A stretch of 64,000 bases of DNA from Isoetes taiwanensis (GCA_021234155.1 JAJEKV010000082.1:1-64000), one strand, 5' to 3'; positions 9,310 to 20,012 are shown, numbered from the stretch's first letter. Notes: a model not told the origin generated them from the letters alone. A program made the numbers and translations.

Positions 9310-12300
9310 TCAAACTACTGCCAACTCCAAGGTGTTGCCTTCATTGGGCAAAACCAACTGATTATATACCTTCACATCTTTTAGAGAACCTGTGAAAAAG
9401 GATGTTTTATCTCGTGCATCATAACCCATGAACACTGGTATATTTCCATCTAGGTTCCTGATTGTTGTGCCATTGACAGATGCTGAAAGAATGCCATCGA
9501 TGTAGATGAAACCCTCCCCACCGTCACGTGCACCCACAATATGATGCCATTGAGTGTCATTGATTGTTATAGATGCAAGCAAGTTAAATTGGTAATTACC
9601 ATCTCCAAACACCACAAAATTTGGTTTTCCATTGACGAGAGCAAGCCAATATTCACCATTGTACCCATTAGTTGTGCTATCTGGTGGGCTTCTTTGGCTG
9701 ATAATAAAAGCTAATGGACTAGTAGTTTTAGGGATCTTCACCCATGCATGAATGGAAAAGGAAGTCTTACCACTGATAGATAGTTTTGTCCCAAAGGAGA
9801 CTTTTCCTGCACCTTCAAAATTAAGCCCACCACCTTGCTCCCAACTTATTGATCCTGTAATACTTCCTATTGCTCTATTTCCAGAAGAATCATTTATAGT
9901 AGCACCACTTGTCTCATCCATTTTCCACCATCCAATAAGAGCCTCTGGACGTGTGCTTAGATAGTTGATCTCATTAGAGTTCAAAGTGCGATTGTATAGC
10001 CTCATTCCCATCAAGGACCCCACAAAGAAGGAAACATTGTCTCTAGCATCAGAACCCATGAAAACTGGGATGTTTCCATCTAAATTTCTAACAACGCCAT
10101 TTGCATAAGCTGCTAATTTACCATCGAAGTAGATGCGACCTTCATTGTTGTCACGCACTGCCACAACCTGTAAACCTTCTAGGTTAAATTACACTTTTTA
10201 ACCCTTTTCTCTAGAAAATTAGATTCTATCATATTTGTAAGATTTAAAGTACTGAGTTCCTGATATTGAAAAAAAAAAAAAAAGAGGGGGGAAAGGGGGG
10301 GTGTCAAATTGAGTAAAGAAGACTAACATGATGCCATTTATAGTCGTTGAGAGCAACATCAGCGGATAATGAAAATTGGTACTCATTGTCTCCGTAAACG
10401 AAGAATTCGAGCCTTCCACCATCTATGGATAATTGGTATTCGCCAACATAACCATTGGTTTTGTTTGAACTTGGACTTCTTTGTTGGATAATGACTCCTC
10501 TGGAGGTAGCAGTTGCAGGCACCCGCACCCATGCAGAAATAGTAAAAGAAATTGTACCATTCAAAGATGGTTTTGTGCCAAATGAAACCATGCCTGCACC
10601 TCCAAATATAAGTGCCCCATTTCCCACGTCCCATGTTGTTGATCCTGAGATGCTTCCAGATGCACCTCTTCCAGATGAGTCTTCTACAGTCAGATCACCC
10701 ATCTTCCACCAACCTATTAAAGAATTAGGGCGTATGATAATATATCCAGTAGAAGTGGCACTCTGATTGTTTCGTATTCGATAGCTGAAATAATCAACTG
10801 ACAACAAAGCTGCTAAGGATGGTGTATAAAGGACCTGATTGTCTGAGATTTGAATGATGCTATTTGTAGGTGCAAGGTTTTGAGTAGAGATGATTTGCAA
10901 TCCTTTTACATTTGCATCCAAATCATTGGCTAGAGCATTAGCAACGACAGAGCGTGGAAAGCTTTCAGCAACATCCATGTTTGCACGAGGGGGCCGAGGA
11001 TAAGAAGTAATTGGAAGTGAGAGTTTGGATTTATAAAGCAGAATCTTGGCTAGTTCGGAAGATGAAAATCGAGAGAGTTGGTTATCAGACATTATGGTAG
11101 GTCCTTCTGGTCTTCCTCCTCCTTCATAGTGATTAGAACCCCAATTATGGCCCGCTTCATGGCGCCAAATGATAGAGAAGTCGCCATTATTGTCGGCCCC
11201 ATTTGAAGAATATGCAGATGAAGTGCCTACTGTTCCAACCCAAGCGAGACCACCTCCTGCCCCAGGATTAACTACAAGTGCTAGATCATGAGTCTTACCC
11301 ACAATTGCGGCAATATCGGTATTCCACTGCTTTCTCACCGTATCGAGTAGGACACCAGTATCAGTACTTGAATAAGGATCCCTTGATTGGTTAGCTCGTA
11401 TCACAACCTTGCCTATTTTGTGAAGGATAGAAGCATCACGAATGAAGGGGATATTTGCAGCCATAATTGAGAACTCCACCATGTCGAGGGTTCCGAGGAT
11501 GTTTGAACCTAGTAACATTTTATAGAGTTAAAAAGTTGATAAAAAATTTGCATAACAAAATGTGCATTAATTCCATCTATACCCCATGTACATTGGCATT
11601 TGTTCCAAGTTATAAAACTAGTATTTATAAAATTGAGTGAAATGAAAAGTATGTGGGCTTTAGTCACTTTCAATCTTGACCAATAATGTTGAAGTTTTTG
11701 TGCAGCCTTGATGTATATGTAATGTTCGGTTTATAAGAATGACGTATTTAGCTAGCCACATTATATGGATGACCTCAAGAATCTCCACACTACCAGGTTT
11801 AGCTATTGTATTCCAATATCAGTATGGCCAGCATCTAGAAGAGAATATGAGCATGTTTAGCACCCCTAGAGAATAAGGAAAGCTATTATGTTTCGGATAA
11901 CTGAAGGTTATGTTGGCCTATTTCAGGCCTATATTATATTTGATAATGGCCTCTTCCCTTCTCCTAAACTCAAGAAGTTTGCATGCTTGCCACATCCCAT
12001 ATGTCAAAAATTCGGTTAAAGTACAGATAAAGAGCGCCATTTTTTGCTGACAAAATCTAGACTTGAAGTTTGTGTGCGATTCACAGGTACAACTAAGAAT
12101 GACATTATAGTCCCTTTCAGCTACTTAAAAACAAGAAGAGAAGAGAATAGAATAGAACAGAGTAAAATAAGATTTGTTAATGTGCACGTAAACCATAGCG
12201 CATGTTACCTTAAAGAAGAGTAGTATATATGGTAAAGAAAACCAATAAGGCATGGTATTGAAAGGAAGAGCATATCTCTTTCTCTTATCTCTTATCTCTT

Positions 12301-14849
12301 GTCTCTTATCTCTTATATATATACAATTATATAAGCACCCCCGTTGTATCCAGTGTTCCAATATTTTGAGGTGGCGTCGTCTGGACCGTCCAGATTTGAG
12401 ATCGATGGCCCGAATTGAACCACCAACTTTTGTTTGGGCCATCCAGATCTGAGATCGACAGTTGAGACAGTGCCACGTCGATCCACCCCAAGCAGCCCCC
12501 TTGTGGGTGGATATTGAGGTGTCGCCGCATGGGCTGTTGCACGTGCGAGATTGACGGTGTACATGTAGCCACCTTGTGATGCCTCAAGCAGCCCCCTTAT
12601 TTGGGGCTTTTGATCCAGGCCGTCGGATTGGGAATTTGATCTTAGTCGTTGATAAAAAGGTGGATTTGGTGTAGCAAGTTTTAGCCATTAGATAAAAAGG
12701 GGGAGGAGAAATTCTAGCCAATTATTATTTTTAATTAAATTGCATTTTTTTTTTTATATTAAAGGAGGTGAGGTGGCACCATTTAATAAAAAGGTATTGA
12801 GGTGGCAAAGCATTTATAGTTGACTTTCCTAGGAAGCTTCCTTTGCTATGCTGTTGTCAGATGGTTATAACTTGCAGTAGAGGGGTCGACTGAAGGTGGG
12901 ATCCATGCCTTTGGATTCCTCTCGTCGAGAGCTTTCCAATGAGTGGTGTCTTGGTATCTTTTGTCGCAGTTGGAGCCAATGCGATGAATTCCAAGAATCT
13001 TCTTGGAATCTTAGAATTTCATGGAATCTATGGTAATTTAAGATAATCTAAGGAAATCTTCAAATCTAAAGAGGACCTTTCGTAATCTATGGGCATCTAA
13101 AGGGATCTTCACAAAATCTTCGAGACTTTAGAGGAATCTTGATGGAATCTTAGAGAATTTTGTGGAATCTTTGTAGAACATAGGAGAATCTACATAGAAT
13201 CTTGAGGAATCTAGAGAAATCTTGGAATAATCTTTAGAAATCTATAGAAATCTTTATAGAACCTTAAGAATCTAGAGAACCTTTGTAGGGGAATTTAAGT
13301 GAATCTTTCGCACTGGGTGTGTTTTGCGGATCTAAGGGAATGTTTATAGAATCTTAGAGAATTTAAGGGAACATTGATGGAATCTCAAAGCAGCTGGGGG
13401 TATCTTTTTAGAGTCTTGAAAAACCTAGAAGAATCTTTATAGAATCTTCATTTGACGTAGATTTGGCGTCTAGTCAAATTTGTATAGTCCCTCTTGAGAA
13501 TCTAGTGAATCTTGATGGAATCTTGTAGAATCTAGGGGAAAATTCATAGAATCTAAGGGAATGTAGGAGAATCTACATAAAAACTTGGGGAATCTAGAGG
13601 AATCTTAAGATAATATTTGAGAATCTAGGAGAATCTCAAAAGAATACTAGGGAATCAAAGGGAATTAAAGGGAATCTTCAAGAAATATTTGAGAATCTAG
13701 AGGAATCTTGATGGAATCTTGGAGAATTTAGGGAATTTTCCTAAAATCTAAGAGAATTTAGGGGAATCTACATGGAAACCTAGGGGAATCTTTGTATAAC
13801 CTTAAGAACTTAGGGAATCTTTTTGGAATCTTAATGGAATCTTTCAAATCCTTCAGCCCTTTTTTGATTTTAGAGGTGTGTCGATGAAGCAAGGTAAGAA
13901 GTATCCTTACTTAAGAATAGGCAAGACTTCTAATTATGTGGAAGAGGCATTCGGTCCCGTGGAATTTGGCAGGCATCCTACATATTTAAGGTTTTTGTAT
14001 TGCTCTGCCGACCGGAATTGCCATCCCAGCGCATTTTTACGCTGGGATGAATCTGGCGAGCTTTTTCTCGATAGAATTGCTATAGAATCGCATCCCTGGC
14101 CAGAAACTTTGCTTCAAAGCAAAGCTTTTGCTTTTCGCGTTGAGTGTCAACAGCTGGCATGGAAAAATACTATTGTTGGGTGCAAAGCAATCCCCATAAT
14201 AATACATGTCGGGTATGGGATTTTATGGCGAAAAAGAAAAAGCACAAAGGAAGGAAGGGAGGGGAGGCAGGATGAAAATTTTGAAACTGAACTATACAGG
14301 TTTAGATAGCAGTAATATAAATAAGAAGATTAGGAAAGGGGAAAACTGACCTGAAGCAACGTAGTGGGCAAAGCTTGAATCGACTCCAACTTCAGCAACA
14401 ACGAGGACAGAATTGGAGGAAGAAGGAGGAACTGTGGTGGTAGGCCATTGAGGAGTCCATTTGGAGAGGCCTCTGGTGGAGAAGGAAGAGTTAGTGCTGC
14501 TCCATTCGGCACCATTTTCGAAGCTGATCCGGCAGAGCAGAGTTCCGTCGGCCCTGATGAGGCCGGATGCCATGGCCCCGGGCTGCCCCTTAACGCTGCC
14601 CAGGTATGTCCGCTCAGCGGGAACGTCTGCTGCCTTGAAGCTGCCATCTGCTTGCTGAACTAACAAGCCGAAGTTGGGGCTTCGGATCGGAAACAGCTTA
14701 AAATCCACCTCCACAATGTCGTCCCCTTTGCCTATGCTTTGGCTGAACCTCTCTGGCTGAGCCCATACCCCCTCAAGCTCAATCTTACCCACACAAATTA
14801 AGAGAAGCAAAACCCTCACGCCCAATCCCATGAGAAATGCTCTCTGCAT
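9310..14849 (-). CDS. Secreted reprolysin-like zinc metallopeptidase with two LamG domains (three exons)
   Basis: Exons are 14849-14351, 11508-10328 and 10167-9310. Introns (14350-11509 and 10327-10168) are GT-AG with matching phases 1 and 0, giving 2538 nt and 845 residues. Order: signal peptide (1-25), prodomain (about 30-165, one Cys in TLLCRISF), catalytic region with HEAGHNWGSNH at 283-293 (three zinc His, catalytic Glu284) and Met-turn PTIMS (Met306), an Ig/cadherin-like segment (365-427, VLYTPSLAALLSVDYFSYRI), then two LamG/concanavalin-type repeats, each starting LIGWWKM (about 430-620 and 632-835). Intron 2 splits LamG1 exactly at WHH|VVAVRD. The product is predicted to be a secreted or wall-associated peptidase kept latent by its prodomain, with LamG modules binding glycans or proteins. 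The upstream ATG at 14873 is too close to the TATA box to be favoured. The architecture recalls bacterial secreted proteases. Confidence 0.88.
10168..10327 (-). other. Intron 2 of metallopeptidase gene
   Basis: A 160-nt intron, donor CAT|GTTAGT and acceptor GGTTTACAG|GTT, phase 0. It contains a 15-base A run (T run on the coding strand) and a CCCCC-rich stretch. Retaining it would end the protein a few codons after WHH. Confidence 0.85.
12274..12325. repeat. TCTCTTA microsatellite
   Basis: About six imperfect copies of TCTTATCTCT ending in a short TA run. It lies inside intron 1 of the metallopeptidase gene. Confidence 0.8.
12360..12640. repeat. Short dispersed duplications in intron 1
   Basis: CCGTCCAGATTTGAGATCGA and its variant CCATCCAGATCTGAGATCGA lie about 56 bp apart, and CAAGCAGCCCCCTT occurs twice about 97 bp apart. 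The patch is richer in GC than the rest of the intron and may be a mobile-element remnant, but no ends could be defined. Confidence 0.45.
12990..13852. repeat. GAATCT-type degenerate satellite (right array)
   Basis: Same family as 1-480. It fills the central part of intron 1 and joins the duplicated intron segment at about 13855. The match between 13504-13770 and 1-290 is much closer than between neighbouring units, so the arrays were copied together with exon 1 rather than amplified separately. Confidence 0.85.
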
Positions 14850-14882
14850 TTTGAAGCCCTGCTTGTGTCCCATCCTCTGTCG

Positions 14883-14891
14883 TATTTTATA
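14883..14891 (-). promoter_or_regulatory. TATA box of metallopeptidase gene
   Basis: The minus strand reads TATAAAATA. Its first downstream ATG (14873) is 10 nt away and the second (14849) 34 nt away, so a normal start site would leave only the second on the mRNA. Confidence 0.65.
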
Positions 14892-14995
14892 GTCTGTTTT
14901 TACTAAGCCGATAAGAACAGATGATACAGTTTATCTTAGCCAAATCTTCCTTCTTAGCTTATTCCCACGTTCTAGTATCCAAATGTACAGTTGCC

Positions 14996-15001
14996 CACGT
15001 G
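14996..15001. promoter_or_regulatory. G-box CACGTG, proximal
   Basis: A palindromic CACGTG within GCCCACGTGC, about 105 bp upstream of the TATA box. G-boxes bind bZIP/bHLH factors in plants. It is absent from the left copy's promoter. Confidence 0.5.
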
Positions 15002-15173
15002 CTTTTGTAAACTTTTTTACACTCCCCTTTGCCTATTGGCTGAAGCTCTCTGGCTGAACCAACACAAATGATTTTGTAGCCTTTTTTTACTAAGCTAACA
15101 GATTATACCGTTTATCTTAGCCAAATCTTACTTCGCCTATCCCCACGTTCTGCTATCCAAATGTACGGTTGCC

Positions 15174-15179
15174 CACGTG
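15174..15179. promoter_or_regulatory. G-box CACGTG, distal
   Basis: Second GCCCACGTGC, 178 bp further upstream and created by the promoter duplication. Confidence 0.5.
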
Positions 15180-15417
15180 CTTTTGTAATTTAACCTTTTT
15201 ACAGATCCTTAAACCTATGATGCAGACCCAAGAGTTCCTGTCTTGTACTTATAGTCCCCTGGCCGCCCAACAGATCTACTGTTGCCACACGTTCTGCTAC
15301 CCTCCAAATCTACAATTGTTGTGCTTTCATTTATCTTTTCTTACCATTTCTTAAGCTTCTTAAGTAACACTAGAACTATTTTGAAGGAACGAATGTTTTT
15401 CGGAATGGTTTAAGTAT

Positions 15418-15524
15418 ACAGGAATGTCAATTTACTTGACATTCCTGAGATGGAAACAGGGCGACGCGCGGAGCGCGGAGCCCTGTTGACATCTCAGGAA
15501 TGTCAAGTAAATTGACATTACTGT
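15418..15524. repeat. Foldback hairpin element with 45-bp arms
   Basis: Arm 15418-15462 and arm 15480-15524 are inverted copies with about three mismatches, separated by a 17-base CG-rich loop. Each arm contains a smaller inverted repeat (AGGAATGTCA ... TGACATTCCT). No protein is encoded and no target-site duplication is evident. It resembles a MITE or the core of a foldback transposon. Confidence 0.85.
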
Positions 15525-15544
15525 AACGTGGAAGACAATTAGAT

Positions 15545-15625
15545 TCAATTCCGTCGCCAAGAATGTCGAGTAAAAGGCCTGAATGTCGGGTAAAAAATCA
15601 GAATGTCGGGTAAACGCACAGGACT
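15545..15625. repeat. Three AATGTCGGGTAAA-like motifs
   Basis: AATGTCGAGTAAAA, AATGTCGGGTAAAA and AATGTCGGGTAAAC occur at about 24-bp spacing. They share AATGTC with the adjacent hairpin arms, so they are probably its subterminal repeats. Confidence 0.65.
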
Positions 15626-15711
15626 AAATTTTATTAACATTCCTTATAAGAAAAGCGCCACGTGGCAAGGCGCTACTGGTGGACGCGGCGGAATTGAATC
15701 TAACTGTTTTT

Positions 15712-15802
15712 TACGTATTTATTATTGTTTAAGCATGTATTATTGTTTTTCGGAATGGTTTAAGTATTTATTATTGTTTAAGCATGTATTATTGTTTTTG
15801 GG
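15712..15802. repeat. Direct repeat, about 37 bp x2
   Basis: GTATTTATTATTGTTTAAGC with GTATTATTGTTTTT downstream occurs at 15715 and 15765. The spacer TCGGAATGGTTTAAGTAT also occurs at about 15399-15416, left of the hairpin, tying these pieces to one element. Confidence 0.75.
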
Positions 15803-15995
15803 CCCTTGGATCGTGGCACATTTGGTAGGATATTCCCCCTCCACAGATCCTGTTCGCCCATCTAGGGTCTTTCTCGAGTGAAACTGGCCCTTGTTGACCC
15901 GATTTTAAAGGGGGCACTTTGAAACCATCAACTATTGGTTAAAATAGTATTCTGGCATTTATACAATACAGTGTCACAATAATGCAGTCCAATCT

Positions 15996-16900
15996 AGGCC
16001 TATACCAACTCACCACATATCCGTTGGGCAAAACTTTAGCCATACATGCACACTTTGTAGGCAGGATAGAATCCCGCCTTAGGAAGTCGGGGAATTTTTA
16101 GGCAACAACCAGTAAACCAGCCACAGTAATCTGAAAGCCAATTTTTACTGGTTCATACCACACTAATCTTGTACAGATTAGTTGGCTTATCCTACCGCCT
16201 TACGGCAGCCAAAGTGGAGGACACGTATAGGCACAAGTTCTACTACGTCGGGGATCATCATCGTATAACCCCAGTAACCAACTTCCAAAGATAAACATAC
16301 ACTGGCCAGGTTTGAACCCCTGACCAAGTGCACATTTATTTTGGCATTACTAGGCCTATACCAACTCACCACACATCCGTTGGGCAAAACTTTAGCCATA
16401 CATGCACACTTTGTAGGCAGGATAGAATCCCGCCTTAGGAAGTCGGGGAATTTTTAGGCAACAACCAGTAAACCAGCCATACATGCACACTTTGTGGTTG
16501 GATAGAATTTAGCAATTTTTACAGGAAGTCGGGGAATTTTTAGGCAACAACCAAGAAACCAGCCACGATGTCCAAAGCCAATTTTTACTGGTTCATACCA
16601 CACTAATCTTGTACAGATTAGTTGGCTTATCCTACCGCCTTACGGCAGCCAAAGTGGAGGACACGTATAGGCACAAGTTCTACCACGTCGGGGATCATCA
16701 TCGTATAACCCCAGTAACCAACTTCCAAAGATAAACATACACTGGCCAGGTTTGAACCCCTGACCAAGTGCACATTTATTTTTGACATTATTAGGCCTAT
16801 ACCAACTCATCACACATCCGTTGGGCAAAACTTTAGCCATACATGCACACTTTGTAGGCAGGATAGAATCCCGCCTTAGGAAGTCGGGGAATTTTTAGGC
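15996..16900 (-). repeat. Tandem tRNA-derived SINE-like units
   Basis: Landmark AGGCCTATACCAACTCA occurs at 15996, 16352 and 16793 (offsets 356 and 441 bp), with long near-identical blocks between. On the minus strand each full unit starts with a tRNA-like head: a D-arm/A-box-like GTGAGTTGGTATAGG and, about 50 nt on, a B box GGTTCAAACC. These are RNA polymerase III promoter elements of tRNA-derived SINEs. The body carries a TAATCTGTACAAGATTA inverted repeat. Confidence 0.65.
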
Positions 16901-16937
16901 TTGGTTTGAACTCAAGTTTATACTCAAACTAGCTCAT

Positions 16938-17489
16938 ATGAAAAGAACAAAGGACCGTTTGTTTCAATTTGCTTCTAGATTTATTGACGATTTGACCATC
17001 TTGAATGGTGGAGATTTGAGGGAATTCTTTTCTGAAGATTCTGACATCACCATTTACAACATGGCTCATCTTGGAATAAAAAATGAAACTGTCTACAGAA
17101 ATAATGCCAATTTGGGATACAAGATCAATTTCTTAAATATTACAGTACAGATAATGGATCCCAAAATTGGCTTGTACCAATTTTACAGGTTTGACAAAAG
17201 AAGGAAACTAAACTTCAAGACCAACAAATTCATCAAGGCCAGTGGTTGTAGACCTTATGGGCAAGCTTGCAAAGTTATCATTTCTCAGGTTTTCCCATAT
17301 GTTTATGCACATTCCAACATTGAAAAAGCTGCTGAAGACCTGACTGAGTTAATTTCTTCCTTCAGTAACAATGGTTTCCTCAGAAAGGATGTAATTAGAA
17401 ATGTCTTCAACACATTGAAGTGTAATAGCTTCCCTGGCTTACCTTTTGACATCGATGACCTTGCAAGGGCACTTAGATCTATGCTGTAA
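16938..17489 (+). pseudogene. C-terminal part of a reverse-transcriptase-like protein
   Basis: An open frame of 183 codons begins inside the domain: RFIDDLTILNGGDLREF resembles the catalytic (Y/F)xDD strand of RT in the Phe-Ile-Asp-Asp form, followed by a thumb-like region with FYRFDKRRKLNF, KVIISQVFPYVYAHSN and a GFL/LRSML end. The YDKR ... Fxf ... QV/QL ... AxS-x-(Y/F) pattern is shared with Penelope-like and related RT proteins. The N-terminal fingers and palm are missing, so it is a 5'-truncated fragment despite the intact frame. It sits directly after the SINE units. Confidence 0.6.
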
Positions 17490-18136
17490 GTACTTTATGC
17501 TTTATCAGAGTAGATATATACGGGATGAGTAGGGCTCCTGTGTTACAACAGGGCTCTACTCTCCCTGTTGTAATCGTTTATCATTTTGCGTGATGAACAT
17601 ATTTACAGGTTCTCACTCTACCGCGGAAGGTGGAAGGGTTTTTTTATATATATAATGATAATGATAATATTTGGTTGTTTACAGTAACCAAATCCTAGGT
17701 TTAGACTTGAAAGTGCTGGCCAAGTTTTTTACAGCCTGTGAAGCCCACACAATGTAACGTAGCTCTTTAAAGGTTCCTAAACCTTGTAGACATTGAATGT
17801 TGGGCTAGCATTCACAATAATCATACCTTGCTTATGGTTTAAAATTATAGAAAATGAAGGCATTCATGTTATATTGGATAATATTTAAATTATTTGTGGA
17901 CTTAACACTAAAAGAAATGAAAAAAAAAAAAAAAAGAAAAAATGTGCTACGGACTAACAGTTTAGGGTTTTATGGCGGCTGCAATCCGGCCTGAGGGAGC
18001 AAGTTGGCAGACCAATCGATGGTAAGACCAACCAATCGATTCACATTCACTGGTCCTCTATGAAAATCGGCTCTGTACGGATGTCTGTTTGTGTACTGCA
18101 CTTGCTTATGGAAGAATCGTGTGGTTCTACGTATTG
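17490..18136. other. Intergenic, no gene seen
   Basis: AT-rich sequence with a short TATA run near 17645 and an A run at about 17922-17937. Confidence 0.45.
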
Positions 18137-18363
18137 ATGGGCAGGAAGAAAGGGGGACGCAATAAGGCCACATTGATCAAGATGGAACTGGAAAAAAGCC
18201 AGGCAGACAAAAGGAAAAGTCTTTATGATTTTCATAAACCAACCAGGAAGATCGCCAAAAACGATGAAGAAGATTGTAGCCCTGCTCTAGTTTTGCCCTG
18301 TAAAGCTGGAATAGCTGGAAGCCATGTGGTTTCACCATGCATTGATGTTGTCATTATAGAGTG
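18137..18363 (+). CDS. Small Lys-rich ORF, unidentified
   Basis: An ATG at 18137 opens MGRKKGGRNKATLIKMELEK followed by KRKSLYDFHKPTRKIAKNDE, a strongly basic N-terminal stretch like a nuclear localisation signal, and continues without a family match to a stop at 18362-18364. The LYDFHKP element recalls the basic leader before zinc fingers of hAT-like transposases, but no zinc ligands follow. It could be a first exon or a chance frame. Confidence 0.25.
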
Positions 18364-19960
18364 AGGACTCCAGAAGCTAATGATATAAGCATCACGGATC
18401 GTGCAACTGCGGATATAGCTGGCAACACCATTAACCAGGTTTTTATAGTTCATAGGACTTCTCATAATCTCTTGCTGTCTACTATCCACTGATCTGATTT
18501 TAAGATTTAAAATTGTAGCATTCTTTAACTTCATATTTAATGGCTTATACACTATCCAGTAATTGCATAATACAGGCTGTTCATCAGAGGTCCATGCTCA
18601 TGGGGGGATCCAGTCATGGCTAACATATTCTTAAAAAGCACAACTGAGCTTGTTGTTACATGCAGTAAATCTACAGGGCATCTGTCTATAAATTCCACTA
18701 TGGCTGTATAATACAGGCTGTGCCTAACTAGTTCTACTCTATGGAGAGATCCAGACCTAGCCAACACATTGCACAGAAATACAACTAACTCGGTAGCTTA
18801 GTGTACTCGTTTATGACCTTATATATGATTGATCTATTTCTTCTGATTTCTCAAGGTTTTGTAATAATGTATTTGCTGTTCATATGAAACAACTGACTCA
18901 AATTGCTGTTGGTCTAGCTATAGCTCTTAATAATTTACTATGATTTGATATTTAATTGGTATTTATGATCTACATTCTCATCTAGGCTTTGTGGTGATGG
19001 GCCATAAGCCGATTAAGTTCATTGCTTACCTGCTGGTGGCTTTTGCTTGTGCTAACTAGCATCTGGTTTCACTGCAGGTAACCGAACTTAATCCTCCATG
19101 TTTGCTTTTTGACGTTCAAGCTTGGGCAACTGATGTTGTACAAGCAAAATGCGATACGTATTTGGTGACAGTTTTTTAACATTGGATAAACTCATGTCAA
19201 ATGTTTACTGCTTTATCTCTTTACTCTGAAATATTTGTTATGTCTCATATACATTGATGACCAATTAGCTGATACTCTTTTAGCTTCTGATCATATTTAA
19301 ATTCTGTTTATTGGTCTTAAAATTTATGCTTAAACTGATAATCACTAGAGTGGGGCTGAACATGACTCAAAAACATTTTTGAAATACATGATCTTGGTCT
19401 TCATATTCCAAATTATGCTATTAATTCTTTCCTGTTGGTTGTCTACCTGATTGTTATTCCATTATGAAGCATGAGTTTATCAATAATAGTTATTATTATA
19501 GGCTTAGAGATGTACATTCGGCCGTCTTAAACCAACATTCATTTTAGCTTTTCTTTCATTAAGAGGTTCTCCATTGTGTAACTGTCCAATGCAAAGTTCA
19601 CTATTTTTCCTATATGCTTTTTCCATATATCTTAATAATGAGAATAATCAGAAGCCTTTATATCTGCTTTGTTCCTATTTTATTAAGAAGACTAGTATAC
19701 CCCGTATGTATCTTAGCTAGGATGTATTGATGATTTTCCATAAGCCTTACTTATACTGTTTTATTTTGGTTTGTTGACTATTATGTTGTTATTTTCTTGG
19801 TTGCTTAAGTACATTGCCAAACGTTCTTCTGCATATCTTATAGATTCTGTAGTTTTTTTGCTCAAATCAGGGCTTATATTAGATTGACACCTAATCTAAT
19901 GTAAGATTGCATCTAAATAGCTTTCAGGCTAAGGTCTGTTTTCTTAACGGACTAAGAGGT
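18364..19960. other. Intergenic or intronic AT-rich sequence
   Basis: No frame with coding character. A CTAAC plus TTTCACTGCAG acceptor-like site ends at about 19078, but no convincing exon follows. A pair of TATAATACAGGCTGT-like repeats lies at about 18567 and 18706. Confidence 0.4.
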
Positions 19961-19977
19961 TTTTTTTTTTTTAATCC

Positions 19978-20012
<35 letters not shown>

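Larger units (their letters stand above)
11509..14350 (-). other. Intron 1 of metallopeptidase gene (2.84 kb, repeat-filled)
   Basis: Donor CTTCAG|GTCAGT and acceptor TTACTAG|GTTCAAAC. Joining restores a Gly codon (G + GT) between HYVAS and SNILGTLD. The intron carries the GAATCT satellite at about 12990-13850, a (TCTCTTA)n run near 12274-12320, and otherwise AT-rich sequence without a gene. Confidence 0.82.
14885..15205 (-). repeat. Internal duplication of the metallopeptidase promoter
   Basis: The block with TTTATCTTAGCCAAATCTT, CCCACGTTCT and GCCCACGTGCTTTTGTAA occurs at about 14895-15010 and again at about 15080-15195. The left gene copy has only one degraded version, so the regulatory regions of the duplicates have diverged. 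Confidence 0.8.

Noticed and set aside
9752-9964. Antisense frames over LamG exons (also 10455-10766)
   Set aside because: Shadows of the confidently predicted exons.
15418-15524. CRISPR-like repeat
   Set aside because: A single pair of inverted arms with no spaced direct repeats; eukaryotic context.
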